NCBI RefSeq assembly: GCF_023638035.1
Contig: NZ_JAKRVX010000002.1
Span: 637,288-701,287 of the forward strand
Direction of reading: 5' to 3'
Source: Natronocalculus amylovorans
Lineage (GTDB): Archaea; Halobacteriota; Halobacteria; Halobacteriales; Haloferacaceae
Length of the DNA: 64,000 nucleotides
Shown here: one piece after another, positions 34,542-43,368 of the stretch
Layout: each line of letters starts with the position of its first letter
How positions within the stretch are numbered: position 1 is the stretch's first letter
The notes under the pieces: generated by a model
What the model saw: only the letters and a program-made list of their open reading frames with translations
The model's database searches: none
What the model was told of the DNA's origin: nothing
Position numbers and translations under genes: made by a program

Positions 34542-35774
34542 TCAAACGGTGATTACCTCACCCAACGTCGGTGCTGTGGCGGTATATCCATCCTCACGGA
34601 GTTCGGCCGCGAACCGATCGGTTGAATCGCCATGATTGAGCAGGATTGTCGCCTCCTCGTATGAGGAAAGAAACGATCGAAGTCCATCATGATCAGCGTG
34701 TGCGGAGAAATCAAAGAGGTCGACTTGTGCTGAGACCGGATAGATCCCACCGTTGAGTTGACAGCGCCCAGTTTCGAGCAGTTCACGGCCAGGGGTTCCG
34801 TCAACCTGATACCCAGTCAATGCAATCCGGTTCTTTGGATGGGTCCGTATTGCTGGAATATATGTCATGGCAGGGCCACCAGTCAACATGCCAGAGGTAG
34901 TTACAATGACCGTGTTATCTCTCGCAATTCGTTTTCGTTGTCCATCACGGCCGGTGACAAATCGGGCATGTCGCTTCGCGCGGGCGAGCGCGTCCGGGTC
35001 ACGAAGAAACGTCGGATGGTCTCGGACGATCGACAGCACTTCTTGGCCCATTCCATCAACGTAACAGTCGATATCGTGTGCCTCACAGACCATGAGCAGC
35101 TCTTGAGTCCGGCCGATCGCAAACGCAGGTACGACAACGGTACCACCCTCCCAAACCGTCGTTTTGACCTGCTCGGCAAACGAACGTTCGACGGCCGATC
35201 GACCCTCATGTGTTACATCAGCGTATGTTGATTCACAGATGACAACATCCGCATCCGGTCTCTCGGTTGTCCCGGAGAGTAATCGAGTATCATCCGTGTG
35301 AAAATCACCGGAATATAACAGCGTTGTCTCTCCGTCATCAACAAGCACATGTGCCGAGCCGGGAATATGACCTGCGTTATAAAATGTGATCTCATGGCCC
35401 GCTGCGTCAAACGGCTCGTTGTAGCCGTGTCGCCGATCGACTTCCGTCATCCGCGCGGCGTGGGCATCAGTAAACGGGCAGGCCATTGTCCCGCCGTGGA
35501 GTTTGAGCGTATCACGCGCAAGCACCTGTGCAAGGCGGGCGGTCGGTGGTGTCCAGTGAATCTCGGGGCGATCGGCCCCTGAAAGCAACGACGGGAGCGC
35601 ACCAACATGATCAAGATGACCGTGTGAGACAACAATAGCATCCGGAGAGACGTTTCCAAGAGGATACTGCGGTGGGTTGGCTGTGAGCGAGCCGTAATCC
35701 AAAAGCAGCCGATCGTTGACGAGGATTGCGCTCCTGCCAACCTCGCCTGCCGCGCCTAAAAACTGCAGTTTCAT
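34542..35774 (-). CDS. Beta-CASP metallo-beta-lactamase ribonuclease (aCPSF/Ysh1-like, KH-less)
   Basis: 410 residues. A di-zinc nuclease of the RNA-processing beta-CASP group, likely involved in mRNA or rRNA processing. MBL motifs are SHGHLDHVGALPSLL (motif 2), YNAGHIPGSAHVL (motif 3) and YSGDFHTDDTRLL (motif 4). The beta-CASP cap carries ESTYAD and VVPAFAIGRTQELL. Motif B is FSAHADHDGLRSF and motif C ends with LLNHGD. It lacks N-terminal KH domains, so it matches the aCPSF2 type rather than aCPSF1. No obvious operon partner is present. Confidence 0.93.
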   Translation of the reverse strand: MKLQFLGAAGEVGRSAILVNDRLLLDYGSLTANPPQYPLGNVSPDAIVVSHGHLDHVGALPSLLSGADRPEIHWTPPTARLAQVLARDTLKLHGGTMACPFTDAHAARMTEVDRRHGYNEPFDAAGHEITFYNAGHIPGSAHVLVDDGETTLLYSGDFHTDDTRLLSGTTERPDADVVICESTYADVTHEGRSAVERSFAEQVKTTVWEGGTVVVPAFAIGRTQELLMVCEAHDIDCYVDGMGQEVLSIVRDHPTFLRDPDALARAKRHARFVTGRDGQRKRIARDNTVIVTTSGMLTGGPAMTYIPAIRTHPKNRIALTGYQVDGTPGRELLETGRCQLNGGIYPVSAQVDLFDFSAHADHDGLRSFLSSYEEATILLNHGDSTDRFAAELREDGYTATAPTLGEVITV

Positions 35775-35848
35775 ACGGAGAGTAGTAACTCAAACTGTTT
35801 TCATGCGTCGGTTACAGGAGGCGATCGAAGGGGCCGAAATGAGTAGAA

Positions 35849-36160
35849 CTAGCGGTTGAGTTCGGGTTCATCAGAGAGGTGGTGAATCGTAAACTGCTGG
35901 TAGCCGCCATACGCAATGTCCAATGCACCCATCCACCAGTTCCAGCGTTCTGTGAGGCTGTGTTCTTCAGGTGCATCTGAGAGATGCGTAATGAGTTCAT
36001 CGACGGTCAGTGCATGGCCACGGTCGCGTTCATCCAGTCCGGAGTCAACAAGGTCACGAGCCTGTCGACAGAGGACGCGACGCTCCTTGGCGGTGCTCTC
36101 AAACGTCCGTGCAAGCTCTTTGTCGAGTTTGTTGATATCCACATTGGTACTACGTGCCAC
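35849..36160 (-). CDS. Small helical haloarchaeal protein, unknown
   Basis: 103 residues: a charged helical N-terminal half (NKLDKELARTFESTAKERRV, then LCRQARDLVDSGLDERDRGH) and an aromatic-rich C-terminal half (RWNWWMGALDIAYGGYQQF). No metal motif or membrane segment is clear. It is flanked by the beta-CASP gene (74-base gap) and a membrane protein gene (30-base gap) on the same strand. The function is unknown. Confidence 0.62.
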   Translation of the reverse strand: MARSTNVDINKLDKELARTFESTAKERRVLCRQARDLVDSGLDERDRGHALTVDELITHLSDAPEEHSLTERWNWWMGALDIAYGGYQQFTIHHLSDEPELNR

Positions 36161-36190
36161 ACATATATGAGTGACACGGCAGTATTTCGC

Positions 36191-37081
36191 TCACCGTGCC
36201 GCAATAAGCAGCCCAACAAACACACCAAACACCGAGAGATAGCCCACAATACCAATGAGGTCACGGTCTGCACCGGTCAGATACATCCCGATCGGAACTG
36301 CGACTGACACGAACGCGATGAGTACGCCCGCAATTTTGATTCGGGTGTCCGTTTGTGATCGCGTCGGTTGTTTTGATTGGAGCGTTTCAAGCGCAGATAC
36401 AACCGCCTCACGCTTCCTCGTTGGGAGTAGAATCACTCCTGGGCCGCTCAAACCTGCTTGCCCACCGGAGATCCAAATTGCAGTCACAGAGCCGATCGAC
36501 ACGGCTTGATACCGTTTCAGTCCACGCAGTGTGAGTGTCTGTGGTCCATCGTGAAACCGCCCCTGTCTGTCGAATGTACGTTTGAACTCCGCGCGGTCAA
36601 GGTCAATGTGAGCCGTGCCGCCGCTACCACGAGTGATCGGAATCGTGAGCAGTAACAGAGGAAGGAAGATCGTCATAAAGGGGAGTTGTGTATACCGGGT
36701 CATGACGATGAGTAGTATGAGAATCCCTCCCGCAGCAATCATACTTCGGAGAAACTCACGAGCAGAGCCGATCGGCAACACGGTGTACAGCAGCGAGACA
36801 ATTCCTTTTGTTTGGAACAGCGACGATCGGTCGGATGCACTCGTTCCGTACAATCCAATACCATACACAAGGATGTGCAAAAACAGTGCATAGATGATGA
36901 CAACAAGGACGGCCAGTTCGACTCCGCCGAGTGCGAGCGGGATGGTCAGCGTGCCAATAAACACAAAAAATCCGATGAATAGCAGTTTGAGACCGTCGTA
37001 GATCGAAGCACAAAACAATCGAAACCGTGGAAATGTTGGAACCGTCCACGAGACCGAAGACGGGGTGTTATTGGAGGGCAT
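36191..37081 (-). CDS. Membrane protein with a PH-like soluble segment, unknown
   Basis: About 296 residues from MPSNNTPSSVSWTVPTFPRF. The frame is open 44 codons further upstream without resembling a protein. Two helices at about residues 30-65, two more near 110-150, a soluble middle of about 80 residues (IDLDRAEFKRTFDRQGRFHD, then AIWISGGQAGLSGPGVILLP) and two C-terminal helices are visible. The soluble middle has a beta-rich pattern reminiscent of PH-like membrane domains, a weak resemblance only. It is divergent from the MgtE half-transporter genes. Confidence 0.62.
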   Translation of the reverse strand: MPSNNTPSSVSWTVPTFPRFRLFCASIYDGLKLLFIGFFVFIGTLTIPLALGGVELAVLVVIIYALFLHILVYGIGLYGTSASDRSSLFQTKGIVSLLYTVLPIGSAREFLRSMIAAGGILILLIVMTRYTQLPFMTIFLPLLLLTIPITRGSGGTAHIDLDRAEFKRTFDRQGRFHDGPQTLTLRGLKRYQAVSIGSVTAIWISGGQAGLSGPGVILLPTRKREAVVSALETLQSKQPTRSQTDTRIKIAGVLIAFVSVAVPIGMYLTGADRDLIGIVGYLSVFGVFVGLLIAAR

Positions 37082-37170
37082 CAACAGTATCTGTTGTACA
37101 GAAATCATATATGTGTATGTGGTCCGATCAAGCACGCGGGGTTTATCAACACAAACCATGACATGTCTGT

Positions 37171-37743
37171 ATGGCCGGACGGAGTTCAGCATGGGATATC
37201 TATCGACAGGCAATGCCGGTTATTTTTATCAGTCTTATTGCAGGATTGTTCGCAGGCACCGTATTGGGAAGCGAAACAATGCGTAATGGCATCGAAAGTG
37301 TACCCGGAATCCTTGTTCTACTGCCTGCGTTCTTGGCGACACGTGGTGGTGTCTACGGATCGCTCGGTGCACGAATCTCAAGTGGCCTTCATCAAGGAAT
37401 TATCGAGCCCCGATTTACCTTCGATAAACGGCTCTCAAATGCAGTGATTGCATCATTTATTAACGGGATGGTAGTATCCATATTTATTGCAGTTGTTGCA
37501 TTCGTTGTTGTTGGGTTGCTCGGAAGAGGCGGAAATCTGATTGAACTTGTCGGAATTATGGCGATTGCAGGGTTTTTATCTGCGATATTAATGCTAACAG
37601 TGCTTGTCAGCGTCGTATTCATCGGCTACCGAAAAGGGATTGATCCGGACAACCTCGTCGGTCCGATCGTCACAACACTGGGAGATGTCTTTGGTGTCAT
37701 CTTCTTGCTCATTGCAATCTACGTTGTGGGGTTGGTTGTATGA
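37171..37743 (+). CDS. MgtE-type divalent cation transporter, first half-subunit
   Basis: 190 residues with about five transmembrane helices matching the MgtE membrane domain. Family features are LLPAFLATRGGVYGSLGARISSGLHQG and the late KGIDPDNLVGPIVTTLGDV. The cytosolic MgtE_N and CBS domains that sense Mg2+ in bacterial MgtE are absent. The stop overlaps the start of the second half gene by four bases (ATGA), so both are made together, probably as a heterodimer moving Mg2+ or another divalent ion. Confidence 0.88.
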   Translation: MAGRSSAWDIYRQAMPVIFISLIAGLFAGTVLGSETMRNGIESVPGILVLLPAFLATRGGVYGSLGARISSGLHQGIIEPRFTFDKRLSNAVIASFINGMVVSIFIAVVAFVVVGLLGRGGNLIELVGIMAIAGFLSAILMLTVLVSVVFIGYRKGIDPDNLVGPIVTTLGDVFGVIFLLIAIYVVGLVV

Positions 37744-38411
37744 CAGATATCGACGCTGGAGAGAATCTAACCGGAATGAGTGACTCACTGAGCGAGATTT
37801 ATGACGATCTTCTCGAGGGTGATGAAGAACCGGAGCCGGAGACGCTCCTAGACCGACTTGACGAAGAGTGGAGTATCCGTCGAATGGTTGTTACAATGGT
37901 TCCGCTGCTTGTAGCACTGTCCGTATTGCAGATGGTGTCAGGCTCCGTGCTTGAGTCGTTTGAGGATGTCCTGTTAGAAACACCATCGCTGCTTATTTTA
38001 GTCCCCGTTCAGATCGGTACCGCAGGAAACCTTGGCTCAATTATGTGTTCACGGCTCTCAACACAGCTGCATTTAGGAACATTCGAACTATCGATCGACA
38101 ATCATGATGTTCAATCAAACTCGCTTGCAGTGTTGGGTCTCGGATTCACGGTGTTCACACTGGTTGGTGTTGCTGCATGGGCGATCGGACAAGCACTCGG
38201 CGGAACGCTCACGCTCGTGGAGGTGATGACGATATCGCTGATAAGTGGGATGCTCTTATCGGTGTTCGTTGTCGTTGTGAGTCTGCTTGCAGTGTATGGT
38301 TCATTCAAATTAGGATACAATCCGGACGATACAACAATCCCTGTTGTAACAAACGTGTGTGATATTACTGGTGTCTTAATTCTGTTCGCCGTTGTCGCAA
38401 TCGTCCTCTAG
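37740..38411 (+). CDS. MgtE-type divalent cation transporter, second half-subunit
   Basis: 223 residues with an acidic cytoplasmic N-terminus of about 45 residues (DLLEGDEEPEPETLLDRLDE). About five helices of the MgtE fold follow, with VPVQIGTAGNLGSIMCSRLS and the late NPDDTTIPVVTNVCDITGV mirroring the signatures of the first subunit. The N-terminal tail may partly replace the missing MgtE_N regulator. The gene overlaps the convergent P-type ATPase gene by 4 bases at its 3' end. Confidence 0.88.
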   Translation: MTDIDAGENLTGMSDSLSEIYDDLLEGDEEPEPETLLDRLDEEWSIRRMVVTMVPLLVALSVLQMVSGSVLESFEDVLLETPSLLILVPVQIGTAGNLGSIMCSRLSTQLHLGTFELSIDNHDVQSNSLAVLGLGFTVFTLVGVAAWAIGQALGGTLTLVEVMTISLISGMLLSVFVVVVSLLAVYGSFKLGYNPDDTTIPVVTNVCDITGVLILFAVVAIVL

Positions 38412-40897
38412 ACAGATTCAATCGCCTCCGGCGGTGTTTCTGGCTCGATACCCGCAAGCCGCATCGCGTTGCTCGTTACCCCCAAACTCATTCCCATATC
38501 ACCAACGACGATCGCAACAAGCACAGAAACATAGCCGAACGGTGCACCGATTGCAAGCACCGCCTTCACCGCAAGGCTTGAGCCGATATTCTGTTTGATC
38601 ACTGACTCTGATTTCGCTGATAACGAGTAGAGGTACGGAAGCTTTGTGAGATCGTCAGCCATGAGGGCGATGTCTGCGGTTTCGATCGCGGCATCCGTAC
38701 CAGCGGCACCCATTGCAATGCCAACCGTTGCAGTTGCGAGTGCTGGTGCGTCGTTGATACCATCACCAACCATTGCAACGCCACCCGCAGTTTCAGCGTC
38801 AAGCTCTCTGATTGCTGCAACCTTTTCGGCTGGAAGCAGCCCCGCCCGAATCTCATCGACACCGACCTGATTGCCAATCGCGTGAGCCGTTCGTTCGTTA
38901 TCGCCAGTGAGCATGACAACGCGGGAAATTCCGAGTTCGTTGAGTCGATCGACCATCCACGCCGCTTCTGGTCGAACCGTATCAGCGACTGCAATCACAC
39001 CTTCAATCTCATCTTCCGTTCCGACAAGAATGACTGTCTTTCCTTCCTGCTGGAGGCGTGGGATTGTCTCGTTTCGAAGGTCAAGATAACTACCATGTGC
39101 ACAGGATTGAATATCATCTTCGGCAGTCTTCGAGATTGTGACGCCACCGTCTGTTTTGAGATGTGTGTGCTCAAGCGAAAACCCAAGCTCTGCGAACAGC
39201 CCTGGTTTTCCAGCGTAGTGTGTTACACCATCAAGTTCGGCACGGACGCCTTTTCCAGGGAGTGCTTCGAACTGTGCGATCGATCGGATCGGAGCAGCAG
39301 CGGTGTCAGCATACTCGACAATCGCGGCTGCAATTGGGTGTTCGCTCCGGCGTTCGATCGAGCCTGCACACGCAAGTACGTCTGTCTCGTCATTTCCATT
39401 GAGTGCAATGACGTCAGTAACCTGCAACTCTCCAGTTGTAAGCGTCCCTGTCTTGTCGAGCGCAACGGTGTCAACTGTCGCCATCGATTCAAGATGTGCT
39501 CCACCTTTGATGAGGACGCCATTTCGTGCGGCGCTTGTGAGTCCGGAGACAACGCTAACTGGTGTTGAGATGACAAACGCACATGGGCACGCGATAACAA
39601 TAAGCGTGAGTCCACGAACAAACCATTCGGTAAACGGTGCACCGAAAACCAGTGGCGGGATCGTCATTGTGAGCAGTGCACCAACGACGATAATCGGCGT
39701 ATAGATCGCTGCAAACCGATCGACGAACTGTTCTCGCTCGGTTTGTTCGGCTTCTGCGTCTGCAACAAGCTCAATAACCTGTGCAAGGGTGGATTCTCCA
39801 GCAGGTGCAGTGGCTTCGATCGCAAGGAACCCCTCCGTATTACGAGTGCCCGCATACACCTCATCACCGACAGTTTTGTCCACCGGAACGCTCTCGCCGG
39901 TAACAGGAGACTCATCAAGCGCGCTGTGCCCGTCAATCACAACACCATCGAGTGGAACGTTCTCACCAGGCCGGACAACAACCGTCTCGCCAACCGAAAT
40001 CTCCTCAACTGGGACAACCACCTCTTCTCCATTCCGCCGAACCGTTGCCGTATCTGGTGAGAGTTCGAGCAGTTCGGTCAACGAATTGCGGGCCCGATCG
40101 ATCGAGTAGCGCTCAAGCAGTTCTGCAATGCTATACAGTACCGCCAGCGTTGCAGCCTCAAACGGAAGCCCGACGACCAACGCCCCGGTGATTCCCGCAC
40201 TCATTAATAGGTCAATATCGAGCTGTCTGGTTCGCACCGAAATGAGCCCATTCCGGAGAATTGCAGTTCCTGCAACAACAACCGCGAGAACATAGAGCAG
40301 CCAGTCGATCGAAACAGTCCAGAGCCAGATTGTTGTGAACGTCGTATTGAATGCAGGAATGAACCATTCAAATACAACACCAGTGAGGAGCAACACTGCA
40401 CCGATCGCTGTTTTGACTGCCCGTGGTGTTTTCCAGAGCTGTGGCTGTGTGTCACGCTTGGATTCAACGACCGCATAGCCGGTCTGTTCGATCGTCGCAG
40501 CAAGCTCGCCGACAGAGGATTGTGCAGGATCATACGTTACAACGACCGTCCCGCTCGTTGGACGCGTGTCGATCGAAACAACGCCCGAGAGCTCGTTCAG
40601 TGCAGCGTCAACCTTTCCAGCACAAGCGGAGCAATCCATCGATGGAACTGAGAACCGCTCCTGCTGTGTGGTTGTAACTGGGTAGCCAAGCGAACCGAGT
40701 GCCTCCGTGATTGTTTCGGCGGTTATGCTGGTTGCGTCGTAGGTCACAACCACAGTGCCACTCGTCGGTCGTGTCTCCACGTCCAAGATCGCATCAAGAT
40801 TGCCGAGCCCACGTTCAACTTTCCCGGCACAGGATGGGCAGTCCATGTCAGGAACAACAAACTGAACAGTCTCGTTGTCAGTCGACTGCATACTCAT
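38408..40897 (-). CDS. zntA: P1B-type heavy-metal ATPase, probably Zn2+/Cd2+ exporter
   Basis: 829 residues. Two N-terminal HMA metal-binding domains (PDMDCPSCAGK, Cys20 and Cys23; PSMDCSACAGK, Cys89 and Cys92) are followed by the membrane core with IACPCAFVISTP. The phosphorylation motif is ALDKTGTLTTGE, the HP motif RRSEHPIAAA and the ATP-binding end MVGDGINDAPAL. CPCAFVIST together with VVGDMGMSLGVTSNAMRL in the last helix points to the P1B-2 (Zn/Cd/Pb) class rather than copper exporters, whose motif is usually CPCALGLATP. The two HMA domains share an identical TRPTSGTVVVTYD. The start could also be Met3 at 40891. Confidence 0.92.
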   Translation of the reverse strand: MSMQSTDNETVQFVVPDMDCPSCAGKVERGLGNLDAILDVETRPTSGTVVVTYDATSITAETITEALGSLGYPVTTTQQERFSVPSMDCSACAGKVDAALNELSGVVSIDTRPTSGTVVVTYDPAQSSVGELAATIEQTGYAVVESKRDTQPQLWKTPRAVKTAIGAVLLLTGVVFEWFIPAFNTTFTTIWLWTVSIDWLLYVLAVVVAGTAILRNGLISVRTRQLDIDLLMSAGITGALVVGLPFEAATLAVLYSIAELLERYSIDRARNSLTELLELSPDTATVRRNGEEVVVPVEEISVGETVVVRPGENVPLDGVVIDGHSALDESPVTGESVPVDKTVGDEVYAGTRNTEGFLAIEATAPAGESTLAQVIELVADAEAEQTEREQFVDRFAAIYTPIIVVGALLTMTIPPLVFGAPFTEWFVRGLTLIVIACPCAFVISTPVSVVSGLTSAARNGVLIKGGAHLESMATVDTVALDKTGTLTTGELQVTDVIALNGNDETDVLACAGSIERRSEHPIAAAIVEYADTAAAPIRSIAQFEALPGKGVRAELDGVTHYAGKPGLFAELGFSLEHTHLKTDGGVTISKTAEDDIQSCAHGSYLDLRNETIPRLQQEGKTVILVGTEDEIEGVIAVADTVRPEAAWMVDRLNELGISRVVMLTGDNERTAHAIGNQVGVDEIRAGLLPAEKVAAIRELDAETAGGVAMVGDGINDAPALATATVGIAMGAAGTDAAIETADIALMADDLTKLPYLYSLSAKSESVIKQNIGSSLAVKAVLAIGAPFGYVSVLVAIVVGDMGMSLGVTSNAMRLAGIEPETPPEAIESV

Positions 40898-41032
40898 TAG
40901 TGACCCCTATGAATCGAGTAGATATTAACTCAGCTGCGAAAATAGAGCGTATTTTATTAAATTTGAAACAATAAGAGTCTCATATACTAGTAAACCGAGG
41001 TGCTTTTTCGGTTCAGTAGCGTACCGGATGGT

Positions 41033-41392
41033 ATGACAAACTGGCGTGCAGTTGCGGTTGGCTTTGTAATAATGTTTATCGCGGGTGTCCTCGCGACAGG
41101 GGCACCGATCGTTGGCCACATCGGGGCAGGAATTATCGGTGGATTTGCTGCAGGATATCTTGCCGGTGGTGGGCTTGCCAGTGGGGCGTGGCACGGACTC
41201 CTTGCCGGGTCGATTACAGGAATCGTGCTCTCAGTGCTGTTAGCGCTTCTTGCAGGGCTATTTGGATTAGTTGGTGGGCCACTGGGTGGCGTGCTTGGGT
41301 TTGGCGGTGTACTCGTTGGCGGTATTGTCCTGACAGTCATCTTTGCGATCGATAGCGCACTTGCTGGAGCGATCGGTGGCGTTTTTAACTAA
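41033..41392 (+). CDS. DUF5518-like small membrane protein
   Basis: 119 residues from MTNWRAVAVGFVIMFIAG. Four hydrophobic helices are very rich in glycine and alanine (HIGAGIIGGFAAGYLAGGGL, GGPLGGVLGFGGVLVGGI). The composition is typical of a small haloarchaeal membrane family recalled as DUF5518. The function is unknown. The 135-base gap to the divergent P-type ATPase gene is AT-rich and probably contains both promoters. Confidence 0.72.
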   Translation: MTNWRAVAVGFVIMFIAGVLATGAPIVGHIGAGIIGGFAAGYLAGGGLASGAWHGLLAGSITGIVLSVLLALLAGLFGLVGGPLGGVLGFGGVLVGGIVLTVIFAIDSALAGAIGGVFN

Positions 41393-41409
41393 AACCTGAA
41401 GCGACGACG

Positions 41410-42210
41410 CTACGACCCCGTACGAAGTCCGGTCGCCATGAGCCGTCGGATGATGACAACAAGCCCATTATTAAACCCACGTCCGAACACAGCCTGCTCG
41501 CGTGATTCGCCTGTTGCAACATCGACGTGAGATGAGCTAATAAGAATCGTTTTTTTATCAACAAGGAGAAGCCGAGTGATTTCAGTATCTTCATCCTCAC
41601 CGTGGAGCCACTCAAGCGTTGATCGAAACACCGCTGCATTTGGGACCTGTTCGCGAAGCTGTTCGTACACAGTTGTGGAGGTCGTCCCAATAACAACGGA
41701 AACACCGCGATCGGCAGCATCAGACAGACGAACAACCAACTCATCCGTGACACTGTCACGGCGCCCGACGACCAGTATCAGTTCAGTAGCCCCTTCAGTA
41801 ATCAGCTGCTGGGTTCGGCTTGCGATCGCAGGTGCCCCGGACAACGACCAGACTTCATGCGTCACGCGAGAGTCTTCTGTCGGTGTTGCTGGTTCGATTC
41901 CGGAAAGCGTTTCACGAAGTTTGTCGGTTCGTGATTCATACTCTCTCCGGAGTGTGTCAGTGGCTTCTTCGATCGAAACGGCATGAAACTGTTGTGGGCT
42001 TGTATGTTGGATTTCAACCAGCCCTTTCGTTTCAAGCACCCGAATCGCATCATAGACACGGGTTCGTGGAACTGCAGAAATTTCGCTGATATCTTTGGCA
42101 CTCCCATGCGGAATCCGCGAGAGTGCCACGAATGATTTCGCTTCGTACTCTTTGAGCCCGAGCTGTTGGAGCAGTTCAATCGCCTGTTGTTGTGTTGTAC
42201 GTTCGTCCAT
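41410..42210 (-). CDS. TrmB-family transcriptional regulator
   Basis: 266 residues from MDERTTQQQAIELLQQLGLK. An N-terminal winged helix (about 5-75, with ISAVPRTRVYDAIRVLETKG) is followed by a coiled linker and a C-terminal domain (about 110-255) with LILVVGRRDSVTDELVVRLSDAAD. It is similar throughout to the divergently encoded protein at 42575-43345, so the pair arose by duplication. The C-terminal domain resembles PLD/TrmB-like effector-binding regions. The ligand is unknown. An inverted repeat lies 45-63 bases upstream. Confidence 0.88.
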   Translation of the reverse strand: MDERTTQQQAIELLQQLGLKEYEAKSFVALSRIPHGSAKDISEISAVPRTRVYDAIRVLETKGLVEIQHTSPQQFHAVSIEEATDTLRREYESRTDKLRETLSGIEPATPTEDSRVTHEVWSLSGAPAIASRTQQLITEGATELILVVGRRDSVTDELVVRLSDAADRGVSVVIGTTSTTVYEQLREQVPNAAVFRSTLEWLHGEDEDTEITRLLLVDKKTILISSSHVDVATGESREQAVFGRGFNNGLVVIIRRLMATGLRTGS

Positions 42211-42254
42211 GAATCCCAACCCGTGCTATCACCGAACAAATAGCAGTATCAGAT

Positions 42255-42273
42255 GGTAGTTTCGTACACTACC
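42255..42273. promoter_or_regulatory. Inverted repeat upstream of TrmB regulator
   Basis: GGTAGT-TTCGTAC-ACTACC is a perfect 6-base-arm inverted repeat. It is centred about 54 bases upstream of the leftward TrmB start codon. Its placement suits an autoregulatory operator; binding by either regulator is untested. Confidence 0.35.
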
Positions 42274-42400
42274 GGAAAGGTATTTCCACTTTTTAATCAC
42301 AAGTAGAGGGTGAACTATGTGGTAAAAACCGTTTTTAGCCCTATAAACCCATTTTTGAAATGTTTTTCTGCTAACATAGTGAGATATGTGAGTAGTTGAG

Positions 42401-42441
42401 TGACAAAGAGATGCTAATAGTTGTTTTTGAACTGTTTGTCA
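42401..42441. promoter_or_regulatory. TGACAAA ... TTTGTCA motif pair
   Basis: TGACAAA at 42401-42407 and TTTGTCA at 42435-42441 are inverted copies, 27 bases apart. The same heptamer pair occurs upstream of the EamA gene at 31242-31262. Recurrence in two regulatory gaps suggests a shared binding site. Confidence 0.35.
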
Positions 42442-42574
42442 AAGGCCACATATTCACTCGGATAATCACAACAGCAATATACGCTATCAGAGAGAAGAGT
42501 TAGTTGGCACACAAATCAGGAACCCAACATCCGCGATTGTGTGCTCATACATCGGATCGATATATCTCTCATCT

Positions 42575-43345
42575 ATGTCAGACACCCCTACGAATACGCC
42601 TCGCTCCGTTGCGATCGAACAGCTTGAAGCGCTCGGGCTTAGCGCCTATGCTGCTCGGACATTTGTTGCATTAACAACGTTACAGTGTGGGACTGCACAG
42701 GAAGTGAGCGAGGTGTCGGATGTACCTCGGACGCGCGTCTATGATGCGGTGACCGAGCTCAAAGAACGAGGGCTTGTTGAGATTCAACAGTCGGTTCCGA
42801 AACAGTTCTGGGCAATCTCAGCACAAACTGCGGGTACGAAACTCACACAGGAGTATCAGGGCCGGATTGAAACGCTCGTCGAGATGCTCACACAGATACG
42901 ACCACAACACGCGAGCACACGCGCCGAGCAGCTTGAGATACTACACCACACTGAAGCCGTTGAAAACCGAATCCAAGAGATGCTTGAATCGGCCACGGAA
43001 ACCATTATATACGGAATCTATCAGCATCCGTCACAGCATGTCATGTCGCACCTAACGAATGCGACCAATCGTGGTGTGTCTGTGACTATTGGTGTGGGTC
43101 CACAGATTACGGAGTCAACTATCGAACAGCTACGTTCATCACAGATTACCATTGAACACATTACCGATGCGGTTGAGAATCCGATCGGACAGCTACTGAT
43201 TGTGGATGATACAACTGCCTGTATCAGTGCGCCGATCGACGAACAGTCCCAGATGCAAGCAGCCGCAGGATACGCGGATGGAAAGATGAATGCAGTAAAT
43301 ACGATTATTCACGAGATTGTCACCGCACGTTTTAATAACCACTAG
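42575..43345 (+). CDS. TrmB-family transcriptional regulator (paralogue)
   Basis: 256 residues from MSDTPTNTPRSVAIEQLEAL. The winged helix has the recognition region SDVPRTRVYDAVTELKERG, nearly the same as the divergent paralogue. It continues with a helical linker and the C-terminal effector domain IIYGIYQHPSQHVMSHLTNA. The ATG at 42575 is preferred to the frame start at 42539, which adds a non-conserved 12-residue leader. With its partner it may control a metabolic or transport gene nearby. The small HTH gene downstream is convergent. Confidence 0.87.
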   Translation: MSDTPTNTPRSVAIEQLEALGLSAYAARTFVALTTLQCGTAQEVSEVSDVPRTRVYDAVTELKERGLVEIQQSVPKQFWAISAQTAGTKLTQEYQGRIETLVEMLTQIRPQHASTRAEQLEILHHTEAVENRIQEMLESATETIIYGIYQHPSQHVMSHLTNATNRGVSVTIGVGPQITESTIEQLRSSQITIEHITDAVENPIGQLLIVDDTTACISAPIDEQSQMQAAAGYADGKMNAVNTIIHEIVTARFNNH

Positions 43346-43368
43346 CGGACAGCGTGGGAGCGCGTGAT

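Larger units (their letters stand above)
42211..42574. other. 364-base AT-rich regulatory region between two divergent TrmB genes
   Basis: No gene is apparent in either strand. The stretch is clearly more AT-rich than the flanking genes. It contains an inverted repeat near the leftward gene and a TGACAAA/TTTGTCA pair in the middle. Several TATA-like runs (CTATAAACCC, ATATATC) lie towards the rightward gene. It must contain the promoters and probably the operators of both regulators. Confidence 0.6.
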
